Source: Actinoplanes sp. TBRC 11911
Lineage (GTDB): Bacteria > Actinomycetota > Actinomycetes > Mycobacteriales > Micromonosporaceae
Reading direction: 5' to 3'
NCBI RefSeq assembly: GCF_012933445.1
Contig: NZ_JABBNC010000045.1
Location: forward strand, 16,410 to 80,409
DNA length: 64,000 nt
Part shown: piece after piece, positions 16,995 through 26,740 of the stretch
Position numbering within the stretch: the stretch's first letter is position 1
Layout of the letters: every line of letters starts with the position of its first letter
Made by a program: the position numbers and the translations under genes
The notes under the pieces: generated by a model
What the model saw: only the letters and a program-made list of their open reading frames with translations
Databases searched by the model: none
Told to the model about the DNA's origin: nothing

Positions 16995-18091
16995 CCGCCA
17001 CCTGCCTGGGGAACGCCGCTGACCGGTGCCGGGGGCGGTCCGCCGTTCGTCGGCGAGGTGCCCTGCCGGGCGGAGACCGACGGCATCGGGACGCTCTGCA
17101 TGATCCGGGCGACGATGTGGTCGGCCGGGATGTCGTCGGCCAGCGCGTCGTAGCTGAGCACCAGCCGGTGCCGCAGGATGTCCGGCGCGATGTCCTGCAG
17201 GTCCTGCGGCAGGGCGTAGTCGCGGCCGCGCAGCAGCGCCAGGGCCCGGGTGGCGCGCACGATGCCCAGCGAGGCACGCGGGCTCGCCCCGTACTGGATG
17301 AGCTGCGCGACGTCCGGCATGCCGTGCCCCGCCGGGTCACGGGTGGCGAGCACCAGCCGGACCGTGTAATCGACCAGGGCGTTGTGCACGAACACCTGGT
17401 CGGCGCGGCGCTGCAGGCCCAGCAGGTCTTCCGGCGTGAAGATCGGTTTCGGCTCGGGCGCGCTCACGCCCATCCGGTAGACGATCTCGCGTTCCTCGGC
17501 GTCGGTCGGGTAACCCACCAGGATCTTCATCAGGAACCGGTCGCGCTGGGCCTCGGGCAGCGGGTAGACGCCCTCCTGCTCGATCGGGTTCTGGGTGGCC
17601 ATCACCAGGAACGGGTTGGGCACCTCGTGGGTCTGCCCGCCGATCGACACCTGATGCTCAGCCATCACCTCGAGCAGCGCCGACTGGACCTTGGCCGGCG
17701 CCCGGTTGATCTCGTCGGCGAGCAGGAAGTTGACGAACACCGGGCCTAGTTCGACGTCGAACTTCTCGCTGGACTGCCGGTAGATCCGGGTGCCGACGAT
17801 GTCGGCCGGGACCAGGTCGGGGGTGAACTGGACGCGGGAGAACGTCCCGCCGACGACCCGCGCGAGCGTCTCGACCGCGAGCGTCTTGGCCACGCCGGGC
17901 ACGCCCTCGAGCAGGCAGTGGCCGCGGGCCAGGAGCGCCACGAACATGCGCTCGACCATCCGGTCCTGGCCCACGATCACGCGTTTGACCTCGAACATGG
18001 CCCGCTCTAGGTGGGACGCGTCCTGGGCGGGTGGCACCGGCGCGGGGATGCCGGAACTGGAGTCGGTCTCGGGCGTGAGCGGCTGGGCCAC
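16973..18091 (-). CDS. MoxR family AAA+ ATPase
   Basis: A 372-residue AAA+ ATPase. Walker A is GVPGVAKT, Walker B is LLADEINRAP, and sensor 1 lies in MATQNPIEQEG. The C-terminal lid (QLIQYGASPRASLGIVRA) is typical of MoxR. MoxR proteins act as chaperones that mature or activate partner proteins. A Pro-rich tail of about 40 residues follows the core. It heads the moxR-DUF58-VWA operon, which has overlaps of 4 bp or more throughout. Confidence 0.95.
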   Translation of the reverse strand: MAQPLTPETDSSSGIPAPVPPAQDASHLERAMFEVKRVIVGQDRMVERMFVALLARGHCLLEGVPGVAKTLAVETLARVVGGTFSRVQFTPDLVPADIVGTRIYRQSSEKFDVELGPVFVNFLLADEINRAPAKVQSALLEVMAEHQVSIGGQTHEVPNPFLVMATQNPIEQEGVYPLPEAQRDRFLMKILVGYPTDAEEREIVYRMGVSAPEPKPIFTPEDLLGLQRRADQVFVHNALVDYTVRLVLATRDPAGHGMPDVAQLIQYGASPRASLGIVRATRALALLRGRDYALPQDLQDIAPDILRHRLVLSYDALADDIPADHIVARIMQSVPMPSVSARQGTSPTNGGPPPAPVSGVPQAGGGWPAPHQ

Positions 18092-18302
18092 CGGTCCTCC
18101 ACACGGTTACGGGGTGCCGGCTCGATGCCGACCACCAAGACTTACACGACTTGTCTGAGAGCTCGCTCAGGGTGCCGTAATACGCGCCGCCGTGCTTACC
18201 CGCCATGGTCCGGTCATGTCGATCTTTCTGCGCGATGCGCTCGAACAGGCACCGACGCCGGGTGGATGCGTACGCGGGTGAAGCGTGTAACATTCCTCTC
18301 GT

Positions 18303-18334
18303 CGCCGGGCGACTTCCCCCGTGGTCGCCCGGCG
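18303..18334 (+). promoter_or_regulatory. Strong hairpin in the moxR to small-gene intergenic region
   Basis: CGCCGGGCGAC (18303-18313) is a perfect inverted repeat of 18324-18334 with a 10-nt loop. It lies 22 bp upstream of the probable -10 of the next gene. It may terminate upstream transcription or mark a regulatory site. The rest of the 276-bp gap (18092-18367) holds no other gene I can support. Confidence 0.45.
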
Positions 18335-18367
18335 CTCTATGTGTCGGTGCTGCCCTATGGTTGGCAG

Positions 18368-18589
18368 GTGACCGACGAACTCCTCCCGCAGTGCTCCGCC
18401 AAGGGGTGTCGTGCGTCTGCCGGGTGGATGCTGCGGTGGAACAACCCGAAGTTGCACGCGCCGGAGTATCGAAAGACCTGGCTCGCCTGCGATGACCATC
18501 GGGAGCATCTTTCCTCGTTCTTGGAGATGCGCGGATTCCTGCGCGAAGTGACGCCCTTCGGTGCGGCGACGGATGCGCAGATCTCGTAG
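18368..18589 (+). CDS. Small conserved actinobacterial Cys/His-containing protein
   Basis: A 73-residue protein from GTG at 18368. CSAKGC near residue 8 and CDDH near residue 40 could form a zinc site, and the middle reads WMLRWNNPKLHAPEYRKTW. Similar small proteins are widespread in actinobacteria, sometimes misnamed acetone carboxylase; the real function is unknown. TATGGT ends 6 nt before the start, suggesting a leaderless mRNA. It immediately precedes PH-domain membrane protein genes. Confidence 0.75.
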   Translation: MTDELLPQCSAKGCRASAGWMLRWNNPKLHAPEYRKTWLACDDHREHLSSFLEMRGFLREVTPFGAATDAQIS

Positions 18590-18598
18590 GGTTCAGGT

Positions 18599-19108
18599 GT
18601 GACCGACCCCGTTCCCGCAGCCGACGCTCTCGAACCCTGGCCGGACACCGTCGAGTGGCGCCCGGTGTCGAGCAAGCTGATCACAGTGGAGCTGATCAGC
18701 CGGGGCACCTGGTTCCTCGTGCTGCTGGCCGGCGTCCTGGTCGGGTGGAGCCTGCAGGGCTCGCGCTGGTGGCTCGCCGGCGTGGCGGTGCTGGTGGTCT
18801 ACGCGGTCTGGCGCGCGATCATCACGGTCCGCGCGGTGCGCGCCTGGGGCTACGCCGAGCGCGATCTCGACCTCCTGGTCCGCCACGGCCTGCTGATCCG
18901 CCGGCTGTCCATCGTCCCGTACGCCCGCATGCAGTACGTGGATGTCACCGCGGGCCCGCTGGAGCGCGCGTTCGGCCTGGCCACGGTGCAGCTGCACACG
19001 GCGGCCGCGGGCAGCGACGCCCGGGTGCCGGGGTTGCCGCCCGCCGAGGCGTCCCGGCTGCGTGACCGGCTCACCGCCCTCGGCGAGGACCGGGCCGAGG
19101 GCCTGTGA
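18599..19108 (+). CDS. PH (bPH2/YdbS-like) domain membrane protein
   Basis: A 169-residue protein with two membrane helices (GTWFLVLLAGVLVGWSL and WLAGVAVLVVYAVWRAI) followed by a bacterial PH domain (RHGLLIRRLSIVPYARMQYVDV, LATVQLHTA). YdbS/YdbT pairs in Bacillus give resistance to other cells' antimicrobials; whether that applies here is unknown. TAGGGT ends 6 nt before the GTG start. It overlaps the next PH protein as GTGA. Confidence 0.88.
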   Translation: MTDPVPAADALEPWPDTVEWRPVSSKLITVELISRGTWFLVLLAGVLVGWSLQGSRWWLAGVAVLVVYAVWRAIITVRAVRAWGYAERDLDLLVRHGLLIRRLSIVPYARMQYVDVTAGPLERAFGLATVQLHTAAAGSDARVPGLPPAEASRLRDRLTALGEDRAEGL

Positions 19109-20481
19109 CCGCGCCCGGCCCACCCCCGTCCGCCGGACCGTCGCTGCCGGTGGAGGCGCCGCCGCAGGTCCCGGCCGCCGAGCCGCGCCGGCGGCTGCAC
19201 CCGCTCAGCCCGCTGCTGCACGGCGCCAAGACCATCGCGGTGATCATCGCGGCGCTGTCCTGGCAGACGCTCAATTCGGTGGGGTTCGAACGCTTCGCGC
19301 TGGTGGTGCTGGTGCTGGCGATCGGCACCGTGGTCTTCTCGATCGTCGGCTGGCTGACCACCGGGTATCACGTGGTCGGCCGGGAGCTGCGCATCCAGGA
19401 CGGGCTGATCTGGCGGCGTAACCGGGCCATCCCGCTGGAGCGGTTACAGGCCGTGGAGCTGCGCCGGCCGCTGCTGGCCCAGCTCACCGGGCTCGCCGAG
19501 CTACGCCTCGAGGTGGTCGGCGGGAGCAAGACCGAGGCGCCGCTGGCATACCTCACGGTCCGGGACGCCGCCGCGTTGCGAGAACGACTTCTGGAGCTGG
19601 CGGGGCGTACGCAAGCGGCGGCGCAAGCCCCCACCGGGCCGGCGGCCGCGGCACCCAGCGTGCCCGCCCTCGAACGTCCGCTGCTGCGGGTCGACAACCG
19701 TGACCTGCTGATCAGCCAGCTGCTCACCCCGCAGGCGTTCTTCCTGCCGCTCGGTATCGCGTTCGTGATCACCCAGACGGTGCTGGAGGGCTCGTGGACC
19801 TTCATCGGCATCGCGAGCACGGTGACCGCGATGGCCGGTGTGCTGCTGCAACCGGTGCGCCGCGTGCTGCAGGACTGGGATTTCCGGCTGGCGCGTGACC
19901 CGAGCGACCGCCTGGTGGTGCGCTTCGGCCTGCTGGAGACGCGCAGCCAGGTGGTGCCGCTGCATCGCGTGCAGTCGGTGCGGGTCACCTGGCCGCTGCT
20001 CTGGCGGGCGAAGAAATGGCTGCACATGCGGCTGGACATCGCCGGGTACGCGGGCGAGGGCGGCGGCGACAGCAAACGATCCGACCGGCTGCTCCCGGTG
20101 GGCGAGTTCGGCACCGCGCGGGCCCTGGTCTGGGAGGTGCTGCCCGGCGTCGACCTGGCCGCGCTCGCCACCACGCCACCACCGCGGCGGGCCCGCTGGC
20201 TCAACCCGTTCGCCCTGCGTTTCCTGGGTGCCGGGCTGACGCCCGAGGTCTTCGTCACCCGCTCGGGCCTGCTCACCCGCGAGATGAGCCTGGTCCCGTA
20301 CGCCCGTCTGCAGAGCGTCCGGGTGATCCAGGGACCGTTGCAGCGGCTCCTCGGGCTGGCCACCGTCTACGCGGACACGGCTGGTGGCCGGTCCGGCGAG
20401 GCCAAGGACCGTGATCTTTCCGAGGCCTGGGCGCTGGCCGAGCAGCTCGCGGTGCGGGCTCGCCAGGCCCGGCAGATTTAA
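19105..20481 (+). CDS. PH (YdbT-like) multi-domain membrane protein
   Basis: A 458-residue protein with three bPH2 repeats (RDGLIWRRNRAIPLERLQAVEL-type near residues 95-170, VVPLHRVQSVRVTWPL, and SLVPYARLQSVRVIQGPL), each near pairs of membrane helices. This is the longer partner of YdbS-type proteins, and the two genes are coupled by a GTGA overlap. The stop TAA forms part of the TAAGCT box that probably drives the next gene. Confidence 0.88.
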   Translation: MTAPGPPPSAGPSLPVEAPPQVPAAEPRRRLHPLSPLLHGAKTIAVIIAALSWQTLNSVGFERFALVVLVLAIGTVVFSIVGWLTTGYHVVGRELRIQDGLIWRRNRAIPLERLQAVELRRPLLAQLTGLAELRLEVVGGSKTEAPLAYLTVRDAAALRERLLELAGRTQAAAQAPTGPAAAAPSVPALERPLLRVDNRDLLISQLLTPQAFFLPLGIAFVITQTVLEGSWTFIGIASTVTAMAGVLLQPVRRVLQDWDFRLARDPSDRLVVRFGLLETRSQVVPLHRVQSVRVTWPLLWRAKKWLHMRLDIAGYAGEGGGDSKRSDRLLPVGEFGTARALVWEVLPGVDLAALATTPPPRRARWLNPFALRFLGAGLTPEVFVTRSGLLTREMSLVPYARLQSVRVIQGPLQRLLGLATVYADTAGGRSGEAKDRDLSEAWALAEQLAVRARQARQI

Positions 20482-20490
20482 GCTCTTGGC

Positions 20491-20886
20491 ATGGAGCTTC
20501 CGGAGTTCGCCCCGGGTCTGACCGCCCGGGTGGAGTTGACCGTGACCGATGCCGACACGGCCCAGTCGCTCGGGTCGGGCGACGTGCCCGTGCTCGCGAC
20601 CCCACGGGTGCTGGCGCTGGCCGAGGCGGCCACCGTTGCGGCGACCGCCCGGCAGATGCCCGGCGGGGTCACCACGGTCGGCGTCCGCGCCGAGGTGGAA
20701 CACCGGGCGCCCACCGCGGTCGGCCACACGGTCACCGCGCTCGCCACGCTCGCCAAAGTGGACGGGCGCAAGCTCCTGTTCGAGGTGATCGTCCGGGAGG
20801 GTGAGACCCTGGTGGCCGAGGTGCGGGTGGAGCGGATGCTGCTGGATCGGCAGCGGTTCATCGCCCGCGCCCTCGGCGACCTCTAG
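20491..20886 (+). CDS. Hotdog-fold thioesterase (FlK-like)
   Basis: A 131-residue hotdog protein resembling the fluoroacetyl-CoA thioesterase FlK and related small acyl-CoA thioesterases: VEHRAPTAVGHTVTA and LATPRVLALAEAAT are the recognisable segments. The substrate is unlikely to be fluoroacetyl-CoA and is not predictable. TAAGCT ends 6 nt before ATG, indicating a leaderless mRNA. It converges on the PfkB gene with a 4-bp overlap. Confidence 0.85.
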   Translation: MELPEFAPGLTARVELTVTDADTAQSLGSGDVPVLATPRVLALAEAATVAATARQMPGGVTTVGVRAEVEHRAPTAVGHTVTALATLAKVDGRKLLFEVIVREGETLVAEVRVERMLLDRQRFIARALGDL

Positions 20887-21821
20887 ATATCTTCTCCGAA
20901 ACGCGCCTTCAGCTCGTCCTGCGTCGGCATCGCCACGGCGCCGCCCCGGCGCTCGCAGACGAGACCGGCCACGGCCAGCGCGAACCGTACGTCGCTGGTC
21001 CATCCGTCCAGGTCGGTGGGCATCCCGCCGTCGAGCAGCCGGTAGACCAGCGCGCCCATCACCGAGTCGCCGGCACCGGTCGCGTCGATCGCGTTCACCA
21101 CCGGGGCCGGCAGCGTCGCGTTCTTGCCGTTCGCGGCCACGTAGGCCCCGCGGGCACCCATCGTCACCACCACCGCCTTCGCCCCCAGGCCCAGGATCCG
21201 CGCCGCGGCCGTGGCCGGGTGCGCGCCGTCGTAGAGCACGTCGGCGTCCATCGAGCTGAGCTTGACCAGGTCGGCGGTGGCGAAGTATTCCTCGACCAGC
21301 TCGCGTAGCCGGGTCACCGCGGCACCGTCCGGAAGGAGCGTGGGCCGCACGTTCGGGTCGAAGACGCGCAGCGGGCCGGGCGTCGTCCACGCCTTGTGCG
21401 CGGCCGCCCGGAACGGCTCGCGCAGCAGCGCGATCGACCCGGCGTAGAGCACCGCGGCGCCGCCCACCAGCCGCGGGTCGACGTCGTTGGGCGCGAGCAG
21501 CGAGTACGAGGGCGGCTCACCGTAGAAGGTGAAGGTCGGGTCGGCGCCCACGAAGGTGGTCACCGCGAGCGTGGTGGAGACCGGTACCCGCTTGGCGGCC
21601 CGCATCCCGACCCCGGTCTTGCGCAGGAACGAGGCGATCCGGTTGCCGAGGACGTCCTCGCCCAGGGTCCCGCCGTACTCCACCTGGCCACCGAGGCGGG
21701 TCGCACCCACCGCGACGTTGAGCGGCGCGCCACCGATCGCGTGACGGTAGACGGCGGCACCGTCCATCTCCGCTTCCTGGAGGTCGATCAGCGCTTCGCC
21801 GAGCACCACCGCGTATCCCAT
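20883..21821 (-). CDS. PfkB family sugar kinase (fructokinase-like)
   Basis: A 312-residue ribokinase-fold protein. The N-terminal GGAPLNVAVGATRLGG and C-terminal DATGAGDSVMGAL (anion hole and catalytic Asp) are both intact. The overall length and sequence resemble fructokinases. GGGAG lies 5 nt before the ATG. No sugar transporter or invertase is adjacent, so the substrate is inferred only from the family. Confidence 0.88.
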   Translation of the reverse strand: MGYAVVLGEALIDLQEAEMDGAAVYRHAIGGAPLNVAVGATRLGGQVEYGGTLGEDVLGNRIASFLRKTGVGMRAAKRVPVSTTLAVTTFVGADPTFTFYGEPPSYSLLAPNDVDPRLVGGAAVLYAGSIALLREPFRAAAHKAWTTPGPLRVFDPNVRPTLLPDGAAVTRLRELVEEYFATADLVKLSSMDADVLYDGAHPATAAARILGLGAKAVVVTMGARGAYVAANGKNATLPAPVVNAIDATGAGDSVMGALVYRLLDGGMPTDLDGWTSDVRFALAVAGLVCERRGGAVAMPTQDELKARFGEDI

Positions 21822-22088
21822 TGCGACTCCCTAGTCTGGTTACGGTCAGCCTTCCGCCCCCGACCGCCGAGCGCCAGTACGCGCCCGTTAAGTACCGTTT
21901 CTGAGCATTAGCGCTCGTCGCCCCCGCCACCATGATCACCGCTTGCGCGAACGCGGTCCCGGTGGGTCCCGGAACCGTGGGCTCCACCACCTCGGTTCGA
22001 TCCGGCCTCGTGGTCTCCGCCACGGTCTGGCCCTCGTCCGGTCAACCGGTAACGTCGTCAGGGGATCGAAGAGCGGAGGCAAACAACT
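21822..22088. other. Intergenic region between divergent pfkB-like and aminopeptidase genes
   Basis: 267 bp without a gene I can support. A minus-strand frame reads through from 22023 into the PfkB gene but looks like read-through rather than a protein. TAACGT near 22050 could be a -10 box for the aminopeptidase gene. The aminopeptidase has GGAGG 9 nt before its ATG. Confidence 0.5.
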
Positions 22089-23540
22089 ATGGCCGAAAAG
22101 GCGAAGACCGAGTCCCACGACCCGGACTTTCCCGAGGCTTTTCTGCAGTTCATGCGCCAGGGGTGGCGTGACGATCCGCTGTCGGTCACGGCCCGGCCCG
22201 AGGCGCCGAACTACGCGAAGCGACGCGCGGCGCTCTCCGAGGCGTTCCCCGGCGAAACGTTGATCATCCCGTCCGGCAACGAGAAGGTCCGGGCCAACGA
22301 CACCGACTTCGTCTTCCGGCCCGGCAGCGACTTCGTGTATCTGACCGGCGACCGCGACCCGGACAGCGTGCTCGTGATGCGGCCGTCCGGCTCGGGGCAC
22401 GACGCGGTGCTCTACACGCACCAGCGCAACTCCAAGGACACCGACGCCTTCTTCCGCAGCCGCAACGGCGAGCTGTGGATCGGCCGCACGCACACGCTCG
22501 GCGAGAAGTCCGAGGAGCTGGGCATCGAGACCGCCTCGCTGGGCGAGCTCGGCACCGCGCTGGCGTTGTCCGCGCCCGGCCGCACCCGGGTCCTGCGCGG
22601 TCTCGACCCGAACATCGACCGTACGGTGCTGGCCTACGAGCCGGACCGCGACAAGCCGCGCGACCGCGAGCTCGCCTGGGTCATCTCCGAGCTGAAGCTG
22701 GTCAAGGACGAGTGGGAGATCGGCCAGCTGCAGGCCGCGATCGACGCGACGGTGCACGGCTTCGAGGACGTGGCACGCATCCTGCCGGCCGACCGCCCGG
22801 TCAAGGAGCGGCTGCTCGAGGGTGTGTTCGGGCTGCGGGCGCGGCACGACGGCAACGACGTCGGGTACAGCTCGATCGTGGGGTCCGGGCCGCACGCGAC
22901 GATCCTGCACTGGATCCGCAACACCGGCGAGACCCGTCCCGGTGACCTGCTGCTGATGGACATGGGCGTCGAGGGCAACAACTTCTACACCGCCGACGTC
23001 ACCCGTACGGTCCCGGTGTCCGGCACGTTCACCCCGTTGCAGCGCCAGGTGTACGACATCGTGCACGCGTCGCAGCAGGCCGGCATGGACGCGACCAAGC
23101 CGGGTGTCGAGTTCAAGCACATCCACCGGACGTGCATGCGGGCCCTCGCCGAGGGGCTGCACGACCTGGGCCTGCTGCCGGTCAGTGTGGACGAGGCGAT
23201 GAGCGAGCAGAGCACCGTCTATCGCCGGTGGACGCTGCACAGCTTCGGGCACATGCTCGGCATCGACGTGCACGACTGCGCGAACGCGCGCAAGCAGAAC
23301 TACCGGGACGGAACGCTTGCCGAGGGCTATGTGCTGACCGTGGAGCCCGGCCTCTACTTCCAGCCCGAGGACGAGCTGGTACCGGAGGAGCTGCGCGGGA
23401 TCGGGGTGCGCATCGAGGACGACGTGCTGGTCACCGCGGACGGGTATCGCAACCTGTCGGCCGGCCTGCCCCGGACCTCCGGCCAGGTCGAGGCGTGGCT
23501 GGCGGCGCAGCGCGAGGCCGGTCCGCGGCTCCCGGGCTGA
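22089..23540 (+). CDS. pepP: Xaa-Pro aminopeptidase (aminopeptidase P)
   Basis: A 483-residue M24B metallopeptidase. The N-terminal aminopeptidase-P domain (NYAKRRAALSEAFPGETLIIPSG is its start) is followed by the pita-bread domain with dinuclear metal ligands: Asp in LLMDMGVEG, Asp in TADVTRTVPV, His in HSFGHMLGIDVHD, Glu in TVEPGLYF and Glu in GVRIEDDVLVT. It removes N-terminal residues preceding proline. It appears monocistronic. Confidence 0.94.
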   Translation: MAEKAKTESHDPDFPEAFLQFMRQGWRDDPLSVTARPEAPNYAKRRAALSEAFPGETLIIPSGNEKVRANDTDFVFRPGSDFVYLTGDRDPDSVLVMRPSGSGHDAVLYTHQRNSKDTDAFFRSRNGELWIGRTHTLGEKSEELGIETASLGELGTALALSAPGRTRVLRGLDPNIDRTVLAYEPDRDKPRDRELAWVISELKLVKDEWEIGQLQAAIDATVHGFEDVARILPADRPVKERLLEGVFGLRARHDGNDVGYSSIVGSGPHATILHWIRNTGETRPGDLLLMDMGVEGNNFYTADVTRTVPVSGTFTPLQRQVYDIVHASQQAGMDATKPGVEFKHIHRTCMRALAEGLHDLGLLPVSVDEAMSEQSTVYRRWTLHSFGHMLGIDVHDCANARKQNYRDGTLAEGYVLTVEPGLYFQPEDELVPEELRGIGVRIEDDVLVTADGYRNLSAGLPRTSGQVEAWLAAQREAGPRLPG

Positions 23541-23549
23541 CGTTCGGCG

Positions 23550-24317
23550 TTATTCCGCCCGCCGCTCGAACACGAGGATGTCGCTGTCCTCGATGACCGG
23601 GCGCGGGCGGGACTCGGCGGCCACCGCCGCGTCCAGCGCGGCGAAGCCCGCCGCGATCTCCTCCTCGGTGAGGCGCTCGAACGTCGACGAGCCGCGCAGG
23701 CGCAGGCGGTCGGCATACTCGGAGAGGCTGCCGGCGATCTCCTGCTGCACCTCGTCCAGCTCGACGAACCGCAGGCCGGCACCGGTGAACAGGTCGATGG
23801 TGTGGTCCATCCGGGGGAAGACCTGCTCGTCGACGGTGCGCGCGCCGGGGAAGTAGTCGTACCGGAGAAGCTCCGGCAGACGCTCCGGGAAGGCGCTGCG
23901 GATCAGCACGCGGCCGCCGGGGCGCAGCACGCGGGCCACCTCGGCGGCGGCCGCGGCCTGGTCACGGACGTGGTGCAGCACCAGGAACATGAGCACCAGG
24001 TCGCAGCCGGCGTCGGGCAGCGGGATGGCCTCGGCGGATCCGTCGAGGTAGGTCACCGCGGGATCGGCCGCATGGTCCTCCGCCACCTCGCGCATCCGCC
24101 CCGAGGGCTCGACGCCGTAGACCGGGCCGCCGAACGTGGCGGCCAGCGCCGGGGTGAAGCGGCCGGTGCCGGACCCGAGGTCGAGCACGGTGAGCGGGCG
24201 TGCCGGTGGGGCGTGCCGGGCGAATGCGCTCATCCATCCGGCGATCGTCGTCTCCGGCAGTGCGCGTGCCTGCGCGTACACGCGGTACTGCCGCTCGTCG
24301 TAGTCCACCTCGCGCAA
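23550..24317 (-). CDS. Class I SAM-dependent methyltransferase
   Basis: A 255-residue methyltransferase. Motif I is VLDLGSGTGRFTPALA, the acidic post-I strand is VYGVEPSGRM, motif II region DLVLMFLVLHHV and motif III LRPGGRVLIRS. It is closest to the UbiE/Methyltransf_11 group. The substrate cannot be told from sequence. A GACACT-N5-AGTGTC palindrome sits 19 bp upstream of the start. Confidence 0.88.
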   Translation of the reverse strand: MREVDYDERQYRVYAQARALPETTIAGWMSAFARHAPPARPLTVLDLGSGTGRFTPALAATFGGPVYGVEPSGRMREVAEDHAADPAVTYLDGSAEAIPLPDAGCDLVLMFLVLHHVRDQAAAAAEVARVLRPGGRVLIRSAFPERLPELLRYDYFPGARTVDEQVFPRMDHTIDLFTGAGLRFVELDEVQQEIAGSLSEYADRLRLRGSSTFERLTEEEIAAGFAALDAAVAAESRPRPVIEDSDILVFERRAE

Positions 24318-24335
24318 AGCTTCGTCCCTTCGCTC

Positions 24336-24352
24336 GACACTTTCAGAGTGTC
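24336..24352. promoter_or_regulatory. Palindrome upstream of the methyltransferase gene
   Basis: GACACT-ttcag-AGTGTC is a perfect inverted repeat with 6-bp arms and a 5-bp spacer, 19 bp upstream of the methyltransferase start. It could be the operator of a dimeric repressor; no nearby regulator is an obvious candidate. Confidence 0.4.
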
Positions 24353-24389
24353 ATTGTTCGCCATACAGCGAGTTAGCGCAGCTCAGCTA

Positions 24390-26709
24390 TCAGGGGAGAT
24401 CGGTAACAAATACGGCAACGGACCGCGCCGGAACGGTCAAGCCCGCGTCGCCGGCCCGCGCGGTACGCAGTAAGGGATCCGCCGTCAGCTCGGGATGCAG
24501 CCGCAGTCCGGCGGCGGGAAGGGACTGGACGGTCTCCTGCGCCCGGGCGTTGAACACCACCACGAGCCGTGACCAGCGTGGATCGATGCCGGTCGCGTCC
24601 AGGTCCAGGACGATGACGCCGGGTGTCTCGTCCGGGCCGCCGAGCGGGAAGGACACCCGTCGCTGCACCTCCTCGGCGCTGGGCAGGCCGAAGACCGGCG
24701 ACTCCCGGCGGATGCGCAGCAGTTCGCGGTAGCGCTCGGCGGTGGCCTCGATCAGCTCGGGCGGCGGAACCAGGGCCGGATCGGCGAGCAGGGGCCGGGC
24801 CCAGTGCCACCGCGCCTCGTTCTCGTCGCTTCGGGGCAGCCCGGCACCGAAGCCGTTGCCCTCGGCCGGGTCCCACCTGATCCGGTTGAACCAGTCGCCG
24901 GAGTCGTAGGAGTTGCGGTCGAGCGACTTGGACCGCAGCCGCTCGCTGCCCAGCGCCACGAAGCCGGCGCCCTGGCCGAACACCACCAGCGCCAGCGCGA
25001 GCACCTGCAGGCGGGCCCGGTCGTCCGGGCCGGTCTCGCGTGGCAGCTTGAACGCCAGCGCGTCGTAGAGGATCTCGTTGTCGTGGGCGTCCACATAGTT
25101 GATCGACTCGCCGGGGGCCGCCGTGTAGCCGCTGGGGGCGCCGCGATAGTCGATCTCGGAGCCGCGGCGCCGCTCGCCGGTGTGCGTGACGAACTCGTAC
25201 GACGCGAGGCCGCCCGCCAGCCCCACCTTGATCTCGTCGTGCGTGTCCGGGGCCGGGTCTCCGGTCACGAAGCCCCGCGCGGTCGGGTCGGCGTCCAGCG
25301 CTCCGCCGCCGCGCACCGCGTCACGCAGCCGGTCGTTGAACGTGCCGATCCCCGTCCCGGCCATGTTGAGCTGGGTCGCCTGGGCGAACCGCGCGCCGCC
25401 GCGCACCTCGCCGAAGTCCCAGCCCTCGCCGTACAGCACGATGTCGCGGCCGCCGGGCAGGTGGTCGAGCGCGTTGCGCACCTCGAGGATGTTGCCGCGC
25501 GGGTGGTGACCCATCAGATCAAACCGGAAACCGTCGACCTGGTACGCCGTCGCCCAGGTCACGACGGAGTCGATGACGAGCTTGGCCATCATCATGTGCT
25601 CGGTGGCCGTGTCCGCGCCGGCCGAGCCGTCCCGGGCGCGGCGGTGGTAGTAGCCGGGGACGATGCGGTCGAGCACGCTCTCGCCGGCGGTGTGGTTGTA
25701 GACGACGTCGAGGACCACGCGCAGGCCGGCCGCGTTGAGGGCGGCCACCATCGCCCGGAACTCCCGGATGCGGGCCGGGCCGTCCGGGTCGAGCGCGTAG
25801 CTGCCCTCCGGCGTGGTGTGGTGCCACGGGTTGTAGCCCCAGTTGTAGCCGTCGTGGTCGGCCACCTTGGCGATCGCGCTCTGCTGCTCGGCCGAGTCGG
25901 GCGGGAACGTGGCCAGGTCGACGCCGGGCACCGCCTGGTCGGCGCGGCGGTCGGGGACGCCGGCGAAGTCGAACACCGGCATCAGGTGCAGGTGGGTGAG
26001 CCCGGCACCGGCGAGCGAGCGCAGGTGCCGCATCGAGGTGGAGCCGGGGCGGGTGAACGCCGCGAACGTCCCGCGCTCGGCGGCGGGCAGCGACTCGTCG
26101 CCGATGGAGAAGTCGCGGACGGACACCTCGGCGATCTGCATCCGGGCCGGGGCGACCGGGGGCGGCTTGACCAGCGCCGCCCACCCGGGCGGGGCGAGCC
26201 GTGGGTCGTCCAGGTCGACGAGCAGGCTGTGCGTGGAGTCGGCGGTGAGCCCCACCGAGTACGGATCGGTGACCTCGGTGGTGATCACGTCGCGGGCGCC
26301 GGGATGCCAGACCTCGACGCGGTATCGGTAGGGCGGTGGGCGCCCAGACCGACAGGCGGGGCACGCCGTCCTCGATGACCGGGCCGAGTTCCGCGTCGGC
26401 GGCCTCGGCGTACGGGTCGTCGAGGACGCCGGCGATCTGGACACCGGTCGTGGCCCGCGCCCCGGCGACGTGCGGGTCGCCGCGCAGCAGGTCGCCGAGC
26501 GCGGCGTCGCTCAGCTCGCGCACCGAATAGGCCCGATATCCAGCAAGGTGCCGGAATTTCCGGATCTGTGCCTGGAACAGGCCACCGGGCCGCAGGGTGA
26601 GCGGCACCTCGGTCGCGCCATTGATCAACATCAGCCCCGGCGCATCCCCGAACGAGGGCGGCAGGGCGATCGTGGTGCGGTCGACGAAAATGCCCAGGGC
26701 TTCGGTCAC
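24390..26709 (-). pseudogene. pulA: Type I pullulanase/debranching enzyme, internal deletion and frameshift
   Basis: From GTG at 26709 the frame encodes a pullulanase N-terminus (TTIALPPSFGDAPGLMLI then VPRLSVWAPTA). At about 26331-26337 homology jumps to another frame (YRYRVEVWHPGARDV), which continues to 24390. About forty residues of the CBM48 module normally found between these two segments are missing, so this is a deletion plus frameshift. The GH13 catalytic domain is intact: DVVYNHT, GFRFDLMGHHP (nucleophile Asp), YGEGWDFGE (acid/base Glu) and VDAHDNE. An internal start could still express the catalytic part. An assembly error is possible but a loss this large is unusual for one. Confidence 0.75.
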
Positions 26710-26740
26710 CGGGACATCCTGGCACCTCGGTGCGACAGTT

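Noticed and set aside
21517..22023. Minus-strand frame beginning before pfkB and reading through it
   Set aside because: It has no family match, overlaps the well-supported pfkB-like gene in another frame and shows no ribosome site at a consistent start.
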